From contig NC_083701.1 of the NCBI RefSeq assembly GCF_033118175.1, positions 57,598,501 through 57,662,500 on the forward strand: a stretch of 64,000 nucleotides of DNA, written 5' to 3'. Below the pieces are notes generated by a model, which saw only the letters and a program-made list of their open reading frames with translations, was not told the DNA's origin and did no database searches. Of this stretch, positions 10,766 to 21,959 are shown piece after piece. The stretch comes from Dama dama (taxonomy: Eukaryota; Chordata; Mammalia; Artiodactyla; Cervidae). A program made the translations under genes and the position numbers. Within the stretch, counting starts at the first letter, position 1. Each line of letters begins with the position of its first letter.

Positions 10766-10830
10766 AATGGGAGTGGTATTTGGAGTCAAGGAAGGATTTT
10801 GTGATAGATGATGATGATACTTATTTTTAT
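10766..10830 (+). repeat. Ancient repeat, continuation after the Bov-A2 insertion
   Basis: The text 'aatgggagtggtatttgga' and 'gtcaaggaaggattttgtg' continues the family read at 9185-10468 beyond the SINE. Confidence 0.5.
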
Positions 10831-11412
10831 TCATATTGGAATTACTTTTTATCTACAGAAAACTTCTGCACAGAAAAGAACAGAAAAACTACAGGATCAA
10901 AGTCTTAGACAAGATGGAGTAGACTCCAGAACGGGATAGAATGGCTGACCTCAAATGGTACCTGGGCCTGTGATTATGGGCCAGTTTTCATCAGGTTTGT
11001 ACTTTTGTGCACATAAAAGAGATGTGTAAGCTATAATAAGAAATATTTAAACTTATAATATTTAATCAGCATATCTGCTTAATTGGCAGTCTTATCTACC
11101 AATTTACAAACTTCAACCTTTACTATCAAACAAATCTGCTTGGCTATATTATAGGACACTGATTCTGCTATATATACCAGTGAGCAGAATCACTGGTTAT
11201 TTCAAGGTCACATGGAGATGGGTGATGCTTTCTGTGGCTTCTTCTTTGTCTCAGCACTGGAGAGACCAGAGGATGTACCTACAATAGCCCCCACTCCCTT
11301 TGGCCTCTTTTTTTCTATCTTTTCTTTTCCTGATGAAACCCTTGCCTGCAGGTAGGAGGCTCCAGGCTACTCTTTGCTCCCCTTCACTCTTCTCTTCTCT
11401 TGCCAACACTCA
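10831..11412. other. No gene seen; unassigned sequence
   Basis: Mixed-composition DNA of about 580 bases. A pyrimidine-rich patch (11290-11400) precedes the nested L1/BovB block. No exon is supported. Confidence 0.4.
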
Positions 11413-11458
11413 CCTTATAGAATTTATATGAGGAATCTAAAAAGAGAGAATAAAGGGT
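11413..11458 (+). mobile_element. L1 LINE 3' UTR, left part, interrupted by BovB
   Basis: 'aatttatatgaggaatctaa' matches the L1 3' UTR text that reads 'atatgtggaatctaaa' in the 5.7-kb copy (near 7500). The L1 text resumes at 12405, so the two pieces are one insertion split by BovB. Confidence 0.75.
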
Positions 11459-12404
11459 ACAGACTGGTTTCAAATTGAGAAAGGAGTATGTCAAGCCTGT
11501 ATATTGTCACCTTGTTTATTTAACTTATATGCAGAGTACATCATGAGAAATGCTGGGATGGATGAAGCTGGAATCAAGATTGTAGGCAGAAATATCAATA
11601 ACCTTAGATATGCAGATAACACCACCCTTATGGGCAGAAAGCAAAGAGGAACTAGAGAGACTCTTGATGAAAGTGAAAGAGGAGAGGGAAAAAGCTGGCT
11701 TAAAACTCAACATTCAAAAAACAAAGATCATGGCATCCAGTCCCATCACTTCATGGCAAATAAATGAAGAAACAAAGGAAACAGCAACAGATTTAATTTT
11801 CTTGGGCTCCAAAATCATTGCAGATATTGAAATTAAAATTTCAGACTACAGCCATGAAATTAAAAGACACTTGCTCCTTGGAAGCAAAGCTATGACCAAC
11901 CTAGACAGCATATTAAAAAGCAGAGACACTACTTTACCAACAAAGGTCCATCTAGCCAAAGCTATGGTTTTTCCAGTAGTCATGTATGGATGTGAGAGTT
12001 GGACTATAAAGAAAGCTGTGCACTGAAGAATTGATGCTTTTGAACTGTGGTGTTGGAGAAGACTCTTGAGAGTCCCTTGGACTGCAAGGAGATCCAACCA
12101 GTCCATCCTAAAGGAAATCAGTCCTGAATATTAACTGGAAGGACTGATGCTGAAGCTGAAACTCCAATACTTCGGCCCCCTGATGCAAAGAGCAGATGCA
12201 TTCAAAAAGACCCTAATGCTGGGAAAGATTGAAGGCAGGAGGAGAAGGGGACGACAGAGGATGAGATGGTTGGATGGCATCACCGATTCAATGGATATGA
12301 GTTTGAGCAAGCTCTGGGAGTTGGTGATGGACAGGACGACCTGGCGTGCTGCAGTCCATGGGGTCACAAAGAGTCAGACACAACTGAGTGAGTGAATTGA
12401 ACTA
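11459..12404 (+). mobile_element. BovB LINE, 5'-truncated, reverse transcriptase to 3' end
   Basis: The translated text follows BovB ORF2 from just before the reverse transcriptase catalytic box to the C terminus, then the 3' end. Residues YADN at 11609-11620 replace the catalytic YADD, a loss of the second aspartate. One frame runs 11504-11767, the next 11610-12026 and another 12147-12395, so there are at least two frameshifts plus a stop after 'GCESW'. The element sits inside an L1 3' UTR. Flanking duplication is not clear. Confidence 0.95.
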
Positions 12405-12803
12405 AACAGATGAACTTATCTACAAAACAGAAAGTTACAGATGTAGAAAACAAGCTTATGCTAACTGAGGATGAGGTGGCAGGGAGGATAAATTGGAAGA
12501 TTGGGTTTGACATATACATACTATATATAAATATATATATATAATATGCATAAATTCATATAAATAATCTATATAAATGAATAAATATATAAAATCTATA
12601 TACATAACATACATATACATATATAGATTAAAGTTAACTAATAAGGACTACTGTATAACACAAGGAGCTCTACTCAATACTCTAATGGTCTATATAGGAA
12701 AAGAATCTGAAAAAAAGTGGATATATGTGTATATATATAAATATATATATAATTGATTCACTCTGCTATACACCTAGAACTAATACAACATTGTATATCA
12801 AAA
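12405..12803 (+). mobile_element. L1 LINE 3' UTR, right part
   Basis: It resumes the L1 3' UTR ('acagatgaacttatctacaa') and runs to the typical end ('taatacaacattgtatatca'). Two AT-dinucleotide expansions (about 12521-12566 and 12720-12752) lie within it, where L1 3' ends often carry TA runs. Confidence 0.85.
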
Positions 12804-13173
12804 TGGGTCACATTTTCCTATCCAGGTTGCCATGGAATGAATGGAGAAAAATCCAGGTATTTTAGATCCTTTGGACAAATAGTTAATAATGATGATAAAA
12901 TATTGTGGCATCTCAAAACTGATTGCTGGGGGAAAAAAAACCTCATTGCTACAAAATAATAACAAAAATATCATGGGACATTTTATCTGAACACTTAATC
13001 AAAGTCAAGTTACACCACACACACCAGGAACAAAATCACAAAAGATTATAGCCTGGGTTCTGGCAAAAAGTCTCTGGATAGTAGTTGAGGAACAGAATCC
13101 TCATTCTACGTAAGAAAGTGAGAAATTCTAAAGTAAATAAGGTGGTGACTATTCCCATAAACTTGAATTGCTC
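12804..13173. other. No gene seen; unassigned sequence
   Basis: About 370 bases between L1 and BovB with no recognised feature. Confidence 0.45.
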
Positions 13174-13441
13174 TATTGGAAGGATTGATGCTAAAGCTGA
13201 AACTCTAATACTTTGGCCACCTGATGCGAAGAACTAACTCATTGGAAAAGACCCTGATGCTGGGAAGGATTGAAGGTGGGAGGAGAAGGGGACAACAGAG
13301 GATGAGATGGTTGGATGGCATCACCAACACGATGGACATGAGTTTGAGTAGGCTCCAGAAGTTGGTGATGGACAGGGAAGCCTGTCATGCTGTAGTGCAC
13401 GGGGTCACAAAGAGTCTGACTGAGTGACTGAACTGAACTGA
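13174..13441 (+). mobile_element. BovB LINE, 3' end
   Basis: The last 270 bases of BovB, covering the Arg-rich C-terminal part of ORF2 ('ggaggagaaggggacaacag') and the TGAAC-type terminal repeats. A 67-codon remnant frame spans 13224-13427. No clear target duplication was found. Confidence 0.93.
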
Positions 13442-13804
13442 TAAGAAATAACATTGGCAATCCAGGATGTGATTCTGGACTCTAATTCAATCATTAGCTA
13501 GTTACCACTCTGAGAGGTTTCCCATTTCATGCCAGTGCTTCCTGGACTGTATTCCTGTGTCTATCCACCTGACTAAACCTATTAAGTCTCCCCACGACAT
13601 CATCATCTTACTCTTTCATTAAAAAAAAATCCTAGTTTAAAACTCATACTTAGTAACTTGATAAAATGTCCCTGAGGCTGCTTAATAAAACTATTGATAT
13701 GTATCTTAATTCATAAAAACTTTATTTAGCAAGAAGTGTTTTCATGAATAATTTTATAAATAAATCACATTATACCATTTTCTCTATGAGAAAGTCTCAC
13801 TAAG

Positions 13805-13905
13805 ACTAGATCATTGTGTGTGTGGATTTCTTGAGAGTTGGGGCCATGTCATATTCTGATCTGATTTCCTCTAGGCTCTGCACAAACACAACTATTTGTT
13901 ATTTA
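13805..13905 (+). mobile_element. Possible L2 LINE 3' end
   Basis: 'ttgagagttggggccatgtc' and 'ctaggctctgcacaaacac' echo the L2 3'-terminal block (agggcagggaccatgtc, then cagcacctagcacag). Divergence is high. Confidence 0.4.
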
Positions 13906-14394
13906 ATTGCAAGAGATTACATGTATCATATGAACTGAAAGCCCCAACAAAATTGACACCCCATATTTAAGAGTTTCATTTATACTAAAGTTTGCCAACC
14001 CAGCATCTGAACAAACTTCAGTTTTTTTGGTGTTTTTTTTTTTTTTTAAGCACAATCTCTAGTTCATTCCTTCTTTTATCCTGACTCTTTCTGCCCTTCC
14101 AGCCCAGGTGCTGGCTATTGAAGTGATTAGATCAAAGACGACCTTTTTGTGTGAAGACAGGGGTAAAGAAAATGCTTAAAAGTCTCTGCCTTTTGTATGT
14201 CATCAGTTAAGAGCTTTCTTTTCCCATCTGATAAAGGGACAATGTTCTCCTGTATCATTTTCATAGGTTTACTGTATTTAAAAGAAAAAAACATATATAG
14301 CTCTCATTTTTCTTTGTTCTTTATCTCATTTGTTTTGTTTTCTTGTAGTTGTTGCTTTTCTCTGACTGGAACACATAGACACTAACTTCTAGGC

Positions 14395-14417
14395 TTTTTT
14401 TTTTTTGGGGGGGGGGG
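14395..14417 (+). repeat. T12-G11 homopolymer junction
   Basis: Twelve T followed directly by eleven G. Neither is part of a recognised element. The G run is expected to be unstable and hard to sequence. Confidence 0.85.
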
Positions 14418-15294
14418 AGTCAAATAACCAACATTCTGTTTTTGTAACATTCTTTATTTGTATTCTTAAAGCACTATATTCATCCACATGAGACTTGTTT
14501 TTCTCTGCCTTACTAGTATGTAATAATAATTATGGGGCCACTGCCCTGTGAAATCCAGACTACTCTTTGTCGATCCCTTTCAGAGATGTTTTGAGATCAA
14601 AGGGAAAAAAAGTCTTGGTCTTAAAATGGAGGTTTAGGAATACAGAGAATTGAAAATAAAATTGAAGTAAAGTAATAATAAATGGACTTAGACTTCAACG
14701 TCAGCAAAAAAAAAAAATCAAAATAATTTCTAAGGGTTCTTGTTGAGAAAGAATCTTATGAAAATAAAAATGAATATTTATATGAATGAATGATTGACTT
14801 GAGGAAGTAAAAATGGAACTATAGGTTCTTTTGACTCTTTGACGATCTTTTGCTTTCATCTTGAGCAAATTAGAAAAAGACCCACACAGAGCATATAGTG
14901 CAAAAAGACCAAGACAGTTTGCCAACAAGGGGTGGACTGGCTAACAGGAACAGTGATGGACTTCCTTCTTCCCAAAGGTTTAAAGATAAGGAATGCAAGC
15001 TCTAAAACCACATTGGTCAGAGCACACAGTGGCCTTGTGTACATGAAGTGGCAGGTGATCTATGGATTTTGAATATTATTCATACCTAGAATATTTTTCT
15101 CCTGTTTTCTCTATATTGTCTTCTTCATTTACACAATATTTTAAACTACACTCTATTCTGATCATCATCAACCTTTCATTCCTTCCAATTACATCTTAAT
15201 ATGTCACATTCCTAATGGATAAAATTTAGAAGAGCTTTCTTCTCCTGCTTAAGTTCCCTTATTTCTGCATCACAGTATTATCTCTAACATAGCT

Positions 15295-15527
15295 AACCTC
15301 ATGCAAAGAGTTGATTCATTGGAAAAGACCCTGATGCTGGGAGGGATTGGGGGCAGGAGGAGAAGGGGACAACAGAGGATGAGATGGCTGGATGGCACCA
15401 CCGACTCGATGGGCATGAGTTTGAGTAAACTCCGGGAGTTGGTGATGGACAGGGAGGCCTGGCGTGCTGCAATTAACAGGGTCGCAAAGAGTCAGACACG
15501 ACTGAGCGACTGAACTGAACTGAACTG
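15295..15527 (+). mobile_element. BovB LINE, 3' end, with 9-bp target-site duplication
   Basis: A 5'-truncated copy of the last ~230 bases of BovB, ending in TGAAC repeats. AACATAGCT at 15286-15294 recurs at 15528-15536. A continuous 70-codon ORF2 remnant (15301-15513) implies a fairly young copy. It is in inverted orientation to the BovB pieces at 16098-17190. Confidence 0.95.
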
Positions 15528-15536
15528 AACATAGCT

Positions 15537-16097
15537 TAAGAATATGTTTGATAATTTACAAAGTTCGCTATACTTCAAGAAAACGTCTGAGAGCAGCTTT
15601 CTGTCACTATTAGGCATATATAAGTACAGATATATTTAAAATCAATCTTAGGACACTACAGTGAACATTCTATTCTAATGTCTGCATCACGGTTATTCTG
15701 ACTTTCGGATCCTTTTGTCTGTCACGCCGCTAACTACCTAGAAAGCTCGGTACACAGTCACTACTACTATAACTACTTCCACTACTACCACCACCACTGT
15801 TATTATATTTATCTGTCAGAACTATCTATTTCTTTCTAATTTTTATTTGGTATATTTTAAGTTTTCAAAAGTTACAATGTTGACACAGTAAAACATGCAT
15901 ATACCTTTCACCTACAATTATAAATTGCTATCACTTTGCTACATTTGCATTATGTGTCTTTCCAGGTAATAATAATATCACTGTTTTCATTTTACTGAAA
16001 CACCTGAAAGTAAGATGTAAGTATTATGGCCCTTTATTCTAAGCATTCAGTATGTACGATCTAAAAACAAAAATATCCTTATGCAGTGATAATTGTT
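15537..16097. other. No gene seen; includes an ACT/ACC trinucleotide patch
   Basis: Unassigned DNA. Near 15760-15800 there is a short impure (ACT)n/(ACC)n stretch. No exon is supported. Confidence 0.45.
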
Positions 16098-16972
16098 GTC
16101 CTCCAGTAGCCCAGTCACGTCCGACTCTTTGCGACCCCATGGACTGCCGCCTGCTAGGCCTCCTTGTCCCTCATCATCTCCTGGAGTTTGCCCAAGTTCA
16201 TGTTCATTGCATCTTTGATGCCATCCAGCCACCTCATTCTCTGATGCCCACTCTCCTTCTGCTCTCCGTCCTTCCCAACATCAGAGACTTTCCCAATGAG
16301 TCCTCTGTTTGCATCAGATGACCAAAATACTGGAGCTTCAGCTTAAGCATCAGTCCTTCCGGTGAGTATTCAGGGTGATTCTCCCTTAAGATTGGTTTGA
16401 CCTCCTTACTTTCCAAGGGACTTTCAGTGTCTTCTCCAGCACTACAGTTTGAAGGCATCAATTCTTCGGCATTCTGCCTTCTTTATGGCACAGCTCTCAC
16501 AACTGTACATGACCACTGAGAAGACCATAGCCTTGACTATATGGACCTTTGTCATCAGAGTAATATCTCTGCTCTTCAACACACTGTCTAGGTTCATCGC
16601 TTTCCTGCCAAGAAGCAACCATCATCTGATTTCACAGCTGCAGTCACCATCTGCTGTGATTCTGGAGCCCAAGAAGAGGAAATTTGTCACTACTTCCACC
16701 TTTTCCCCTTCTATTTGCCATACAGTAATGGGGCCAGATGCCATGATCTTAGTTCCTTTAATATTTAGTCTTAAGCTGGTTCTTTTACTCTCCTCCTTCA
16801 TCCTCATCAAGAGGCTCTTTAGTTCCTCTTCACTTTCTGCCATTAGAGTGGTATCATCCACATATCTGAGGTCATTGATGTTTCTCCCGCCTATCTCGAT
16901 TCCAGCTTGCAATTCATTCAGTCTGGCATTTCTCATGATGTGCTTAGCGTATAGGTTAAAATATAAGTGGTA
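16098..16972 (-). mobile_element. BovB LINE, reverse transcriptase to 3' end
   Basis: Read on the minus strand, this follows BovB ORF2 from just upstream of the reverse transcriptase box to the 3' end. A 104-codon frame (16622-16936) carries YVDD at 16853-16864, a conservative variant of the YADD catalytic motif with both aspartates kept. Downstream the frame is broken. The 5' edge at about 16972 meets a second, younger BovB 3' end in the same orientation. Loss of the endonuclease half makes it inactive. Confidence 0.95.
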
Positions 16973-17190
16973 GTTCAGTTCAGTTCAGTTCAGTCACTCA
17001 GTCGTGTCCAACTCTTTGCGACCCCATGAATCGCAGCACACCAGGCCTCCCTGTCCATCACCAACTCCCGGAGTTTACTCAAACTCATGTCCATTGAGTC
17101 AGTGTTGCCATCCAGCCATCTCATCCTCTGTCGTCCCCTTCTCCTCCTGCCCCCAATCCCTCCCAGCATCAGGGTCTTTTCCAATGAGTC
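16973..17190 (-). mobile_element. BovB LINE, 3' end, abutting an older BovB
   Basis: It starts with TTCAG repeats (terminal repeats in antisense) and covers the last ~215 bases of BovB. It keeps a 69-codon open frame (16990-17199) and looks younger than the neighbour at 16098-16972, next to or into whose 5' end it inserted. It is nearly complementary to the plus-strand copy at 15295-15527. Confidence 0.95.
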
Positions 17191-18000
17191 ATAGTACATC
17201 TCACTAATTAAGGATAATTAATGTTGATAGACACAATATGTAATGTATAGTCCAGTATCATTTTCTATTCTTACATAAGACAGTATCACAGCACAGGTAA
17301 ATAATCTACAGGTTAATACCTCTGGCCAGAACCCAATAATTTAACACTCCTGCTTATTTAGAAATTTCCTAATTTGAATTTGTGTAACCATCTGAGGGGT
17401 CTAAATCTTGGTTTGTTTCCCCCTTCATGACCTTGGATTATGACCTTCCTAAAATCCCTTTCAGTTCTTGGATGTGAGCTGTATAATTATCTCCATCCTT
17501 CATTACTTCCAGAAAAGCACATTACAAGCCAGGAAAGCTAAGTATGCACATTTGTATCATTCAGCCATCTATATATGTCCACTATCAGAATGCACCAATC
17601 CTTAAAAAATTGAGCACTTTGGGACTTACATGATAGAGAGAATACTGCTTGATTTCCTATCTCCTTTTCCTTGTTCTAAGTCTTATTTGACTAGCTCCAT
17701 ATTGTTAGCAAAATTATCATGTGTGGACATGGACTCACACACACACATACAAGCATACACACAGAAAAGAAATAGTATTAAATAGAGGTGTAATGTTTCT
17801 AGAATTTCAGAAATCTCTACTTAATATCTTGAATTCCCAGGGTTCATGACTTACAAATGTTTAATTAACATCACAGTGTCAGTAGTACTGAACATATTAA
17901 AGGCCCACAAGTACAGAGTTAGGACATTCTCAAGAATCCGTTGTAAAGATGCATCAAGACAATTACTATTGTGTGTACACATAATGCAATACATGTAAAT
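17191..18000. other. No gene seen; unique AT-rich sequence
   Basis: Unassigned. A short (CA)n patch lies at about 17735-17762. Confidence 0.45.
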
Positions 18001-18205
18001 GAAGAGCTTTAGCTCTGGTGTTAGACAACTTGGGCTCAAATCTGAGTTCAGTAAGACCACCAGCTATGTGACATTGAGTAAATAACTTTACCTTTCTCTG
18101 CCTTAGGGAGAGAAACTAGGGATCATACTCTATGGGTTAAAACAACTCACATAAAAACTCTGCAACATGCCTGGCACAAAGCAAATCTTCAAAAAGTGTT
18201 ACGAT
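18001..18205 (+). mobile_element. MIR SINE
   Basis: The order fits MIR from its core to its 3' end: 'gagctttagctctggtgtta', 'cagctatgtgacattgagta', 'ctttctctgccttaggg' and 'aacatgcctggcacaaagc'. Confidence 0.8.
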
Positions 18206-21200
18206 CAAGAGTGAATATGGTGGACTTGCTCTTGGCTTAGTTTTATTAATTTCACCAACTACTGCCTGCTGAAGACCTTCCTGCTGAAATAGCTCCTTTG
18301 TTTTTTTTTTTTATATTTCCACAGAGCTATGTTGTATTTGTTTTATATAACACAAATCATTAAGATGGAGTCCCTGTACTTTAGATTTAATACCTAAAAA
18401 ATCATGCACAAGGGTCATGTAGCCCAACCTCCCACTCAGCGTTTTTCCCTTTATAATATCTCTGAAGGATGATTAAACACTGCTTAAACTCTTCCAAGAC
18501 AGAAATTCACCAAGTCACAATTTGGAAGCAAAAAGAATTATTAGACAATCCATCCACATTCTTAACTGGAATTTACCTCTCTATAAAAATGTTTATCCAC
18601 CAGAAAGAACTAGTATTTCATTCATTAAGTACTTATGTGTCATCAAATTTACATGCACTTTCCCTAGTTATCCTCTTAAGCTGTTGTTTAACATCCGTAA
18701 ACAAGTTCTTTAACTACCCCCATTATGCTGTGCTAGTTTTGCACTTGATTTACTTTGCACTGTCATTTCAATGAGTTGTTTTTCAGTAGTTTCGCATTGC
18801 TTCATCTGAAAGATGGACCAAGACTTTGAATCATTATCTAGATTTCCTTTCACAGTTACCACAGAATTTAACATATTACTCTAAATTATTTCTCCAAAAT
18901 TTTCAACATAATTGAATAAAACTCCCAAAGCAAACATTCACTATTACAATCATAAATGCACATACACATGCTATCATGAATGCATATTTATTATTTTAAT
19001 GTCTACTCATGCCTTTCAATGAAACTTTCTAACATAATCCTGTCACATCACTCTCACTCTCCCCTTAGCCACATACTGAGGTTGTTTAGACAAACTATAT
19101 AGTACAAGTCTTTTCCAGAAAAAAAAAAAAAAAAATTATTGGCCTATTAGATAGAAATGTTACAAATTGTCTATCCAAAGTATAAATCATAAACTTGACC
19201 CCTTTTTAAGCTTTCTATTAGGACTGAAATAATTGATACTGACAGAACAAAGAAAAGATTCTCACAACCATAAAAATCACTTTGCTGCTACCAATATAAC
19301 TGAATCCTACCTCTAATGGATTATGTGGCCAGGCCAGCCTCATAATAACATCTAGTAACTAACGCTGTCCATACGCTGGTGTTCAATGGCCAAAGACCCC
19401 ATTTAATTAAGAAGATGGATTTATATGTGCTAATAATTCAGGTTAAAGCTCTGAAACCATAATATTACTCAAGCTAAAGAAAAAAAAATCTTTTTTATTT
19501 AATAGGCCACCACTACTTTTCTTGCTGAGTAGAATCTCCCATTTCTGAAAGATACCTGATCAAAAGTATTCTTAGAATATCAGTTATGTTTTAAGTATAT
19601 GAAGGCATAATATTATTTAGCACATGTTTATATAATTCATGTCAGGATAATTGTTTTCAATTTTAAAACAGATTCTCTTTACAAAGAGGGATTATTAATC
19701 TTGTGAAAACCTGATGTTGAGATAAATCTACTTATCAGACACAGACATGGAAAAACATAGCCAGTTTAACTTAGGAGCAAAGTTATCTAGAAATAACTTA
19801 ATGGGCCCCACCATGTGTGGTTTTTATATATTTCATTATTTGCTCTAGTCATAAATCATGACATGTATACCCCTGGCTAAAACATCTTCTGGGAATAAAG
19901 CTCCTTCATTACAAAGTTAATGTTGAAAAGCACTTTGTAAATCAAATGAAACAGAAACACTGAGACTCAGACATGAACTTCAAAAAGTTCCTAGGTCAAA
20001 GCTACACATTGCCTCAGGCTGAACAAAGATAACAGAAGTGACCAGCCCTAGACCATGCTGAGATGTATTTTTGTCAAGCAGCTATTATACACCAGGCACT
20101 TTCATAGTGAGCCAGACACTCATGTTCAGTTTCCTTTCACTGTGGTGATCACTCTTCACTTTGAGGGCCCCTGGGATCTCCAGCTCTCTTTATCTTTGCA
20201 TAGCTATATCCTATCAGAGCATAAGAAGATCTGCCTTCAGTTATTTACATCCTCTTGTCTGACCTACTAATGATACTTTAATTAGACATACTGAAATTGG
20301 ATGTGGCATCTTCATCTGCCATGTGCATTCTAAGGTTTTCATCTGTATTGATGGAATCAATATTTGGCCCATCCAGCTGAGGCTAAAGGAAGCCCACTGC
20401 CAGAATTGTGGGCAATGAGAGTTACCTGCTGCCGACTCTTCCTCCAGAGTCCAGAGCTGCGAACCAAGCTTCCCTAGTGCACTTTGTCTTTTCCAGAAAT
20501 GTTTCCTCCTTTCACCAGAGCTCAACTCAAGCCTAACCTCCACTTATTCTCATTTCAGCCAAACCTGCTCTTCTCTTTACCACCTTGAAATTTATCCACA
20601 GTAGTTACAAAAACTAGAAAAAGAGAAAGAGGAGTTATGCATTCCACATGCCTCTAGATAGGGCAAAATACAGTTATTTTAATAATGGAAGTTGAGAGAA
20701 AGGAATTGGGAAGGAAAAAAGAGCTACCATATTCTTTACTGAGTATGCAGTTTCATAATGAAATAACTCTGGAATAAAATAAAGAAAAAAATAGTACTTT
20801 TCCCATTTGCTTTGTATAAATATCCAGTACTTAATAGTCAGCATGAATATTTCAGTTTAATTTTTCAATTCCCATAATGCCTACATTATTCTGACCAGGC
20901 TCAAAGTGATGAGTATATGACCACAAGGCCTTAGATTAATTTAGATATCATTAATAGTAAGTACTAGTAACCACAGCAACTACCTCTCATCTCCTTAAAA
21001 ATTCTCCTTATATATGTCTATCTGACTTTCCTAATTTATAGAAATTTAATATAGAAATAGTCTCAGTATGATACATCTATGCAACTTATCTTCCATGTAG
21101 AGATTTAGTATCTCTTCATAATAATTCTTTAATAAAGAATTAATGGTGCTTATGAAAACTAACAAACGCTTACAATAAAAAAAAAAAAAAAAAGTCTCTC

Positions 21201-21492
21201 CAATGAGTCTAGTAAGTATCTAGAAATCTTTAGTCCTAGATTTCTAACTGCCTAATAAGAAAACCATCCTCGATTAGGGATGGGAACTCTGAGAGGGAAT
21301 TCAGTATTGCAGAGCATGCCTAAGGATTGAATTTTATAACATGCCATAACCTCCATAATTAAAAGGCAACTGAAATCAATTCAGTGTTTTCACAAGTCAG
21401 TATGTCATTCTGCAGAGTTACCATGATCATCTGTTTTGAGATATTCCAGTATCATTTACCCAACAAACAAAACACTTGGTTTTAAACCTGTG
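18206..21492. other. No gene seen; unique AT-rich sequence
   Basis: About 3.3 kb without recognised repeats apart from poly-A tracts at 19119-19135 and 21177-21193. The stretch 20100-20570 is GC-richer and holds a 100-codon minus-strand frame (20241-20543). It has no recognisable product, and I see nothing to mark it as an exon. Confidence 0.45.
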
Positions 21493-21690
21493 TTAGTCAC
21501 TCAAGCATGTGCAACTCTTTGCAACCCCACGGACTATAGCCAGCCAAGCTCCCCTGTCCATGGGATTCTCCAGGCAAGAATAGTGGAGTGGGTTGCCATT
21601 ACCTTCTCCGGGAATCTTCCCAACCTAGGAATTGAACTCAGGTCTCCTGCATTGTAGACAGATTATCATTTGAGCTACCAGGGAGGTGCC
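21493..21690 (-). mobile_element. Bov-tA SINE
   Basis: Read on the minus strand: a tRNA-like head ('gagctaccagggaggtgcc' as its complement) followed by the BovB-derived tail. It is diverged, with no clear target duplication. A second minus-strand Bov-tA follows 40 bases on. Confidence 0.9.
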
Positions 21691-21728
21691 CAGGAGTAAG
21701 TTAACAAAACAACAAATTTCTAAAGATG

Positions 21729-21947
21729 CATACATGCATGCTCAGTCATCTGCAACTCTTTGCAACCCCATAAGCTGTAGCCCACCAGGCTCCTCTGGCC
21801 ATGGAATTTTCCAGGCAAGAATACTGGAGGGGGTTGCCATGTCATACCTTCAGGGAATCTTTCTAAGCCAGGGAATGAACCCCACATGTCCTGCATCTTC
21901 TGCATTGGCAAGACGATTCTCTACCACTGAGCAACCTTGGGAAGCTC
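21729..21947 (-). mobile_element. Bov-tA SINE with 12-bp target-site duplication
   Basis: A minus-strand Bov-tA, diverged. TTTCTAAAGATG at 21717-21728 and TTTATAAAGATG at 21948-21959 (one mismatch) flank it. It forms a same-orientation pair with the SINE at 21493-21690. Confidence 0.9.
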
Positions 21948-21959
21948 TTTATAAAGATG

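Larger units (their letters stand above)
13442..15285. other. No gene seen; unique sequence with homopolymers
   Basis: Mostly unassigned. It includes a possible L2 3' end at 13805-13905, a poly-T at 14032-14048, the T12G11 junction at 14395-14417 and a poly-A at 14706-14717. Open frames up to 75 codons show no recognisable product. Confidence 0.45.

Noticed and set aside
20241..20543. A 100-codon minus-strand frame in a GC-richer stretch
   Set aside because: There is no recognisable domain, and no splice or promoter context could be shown.
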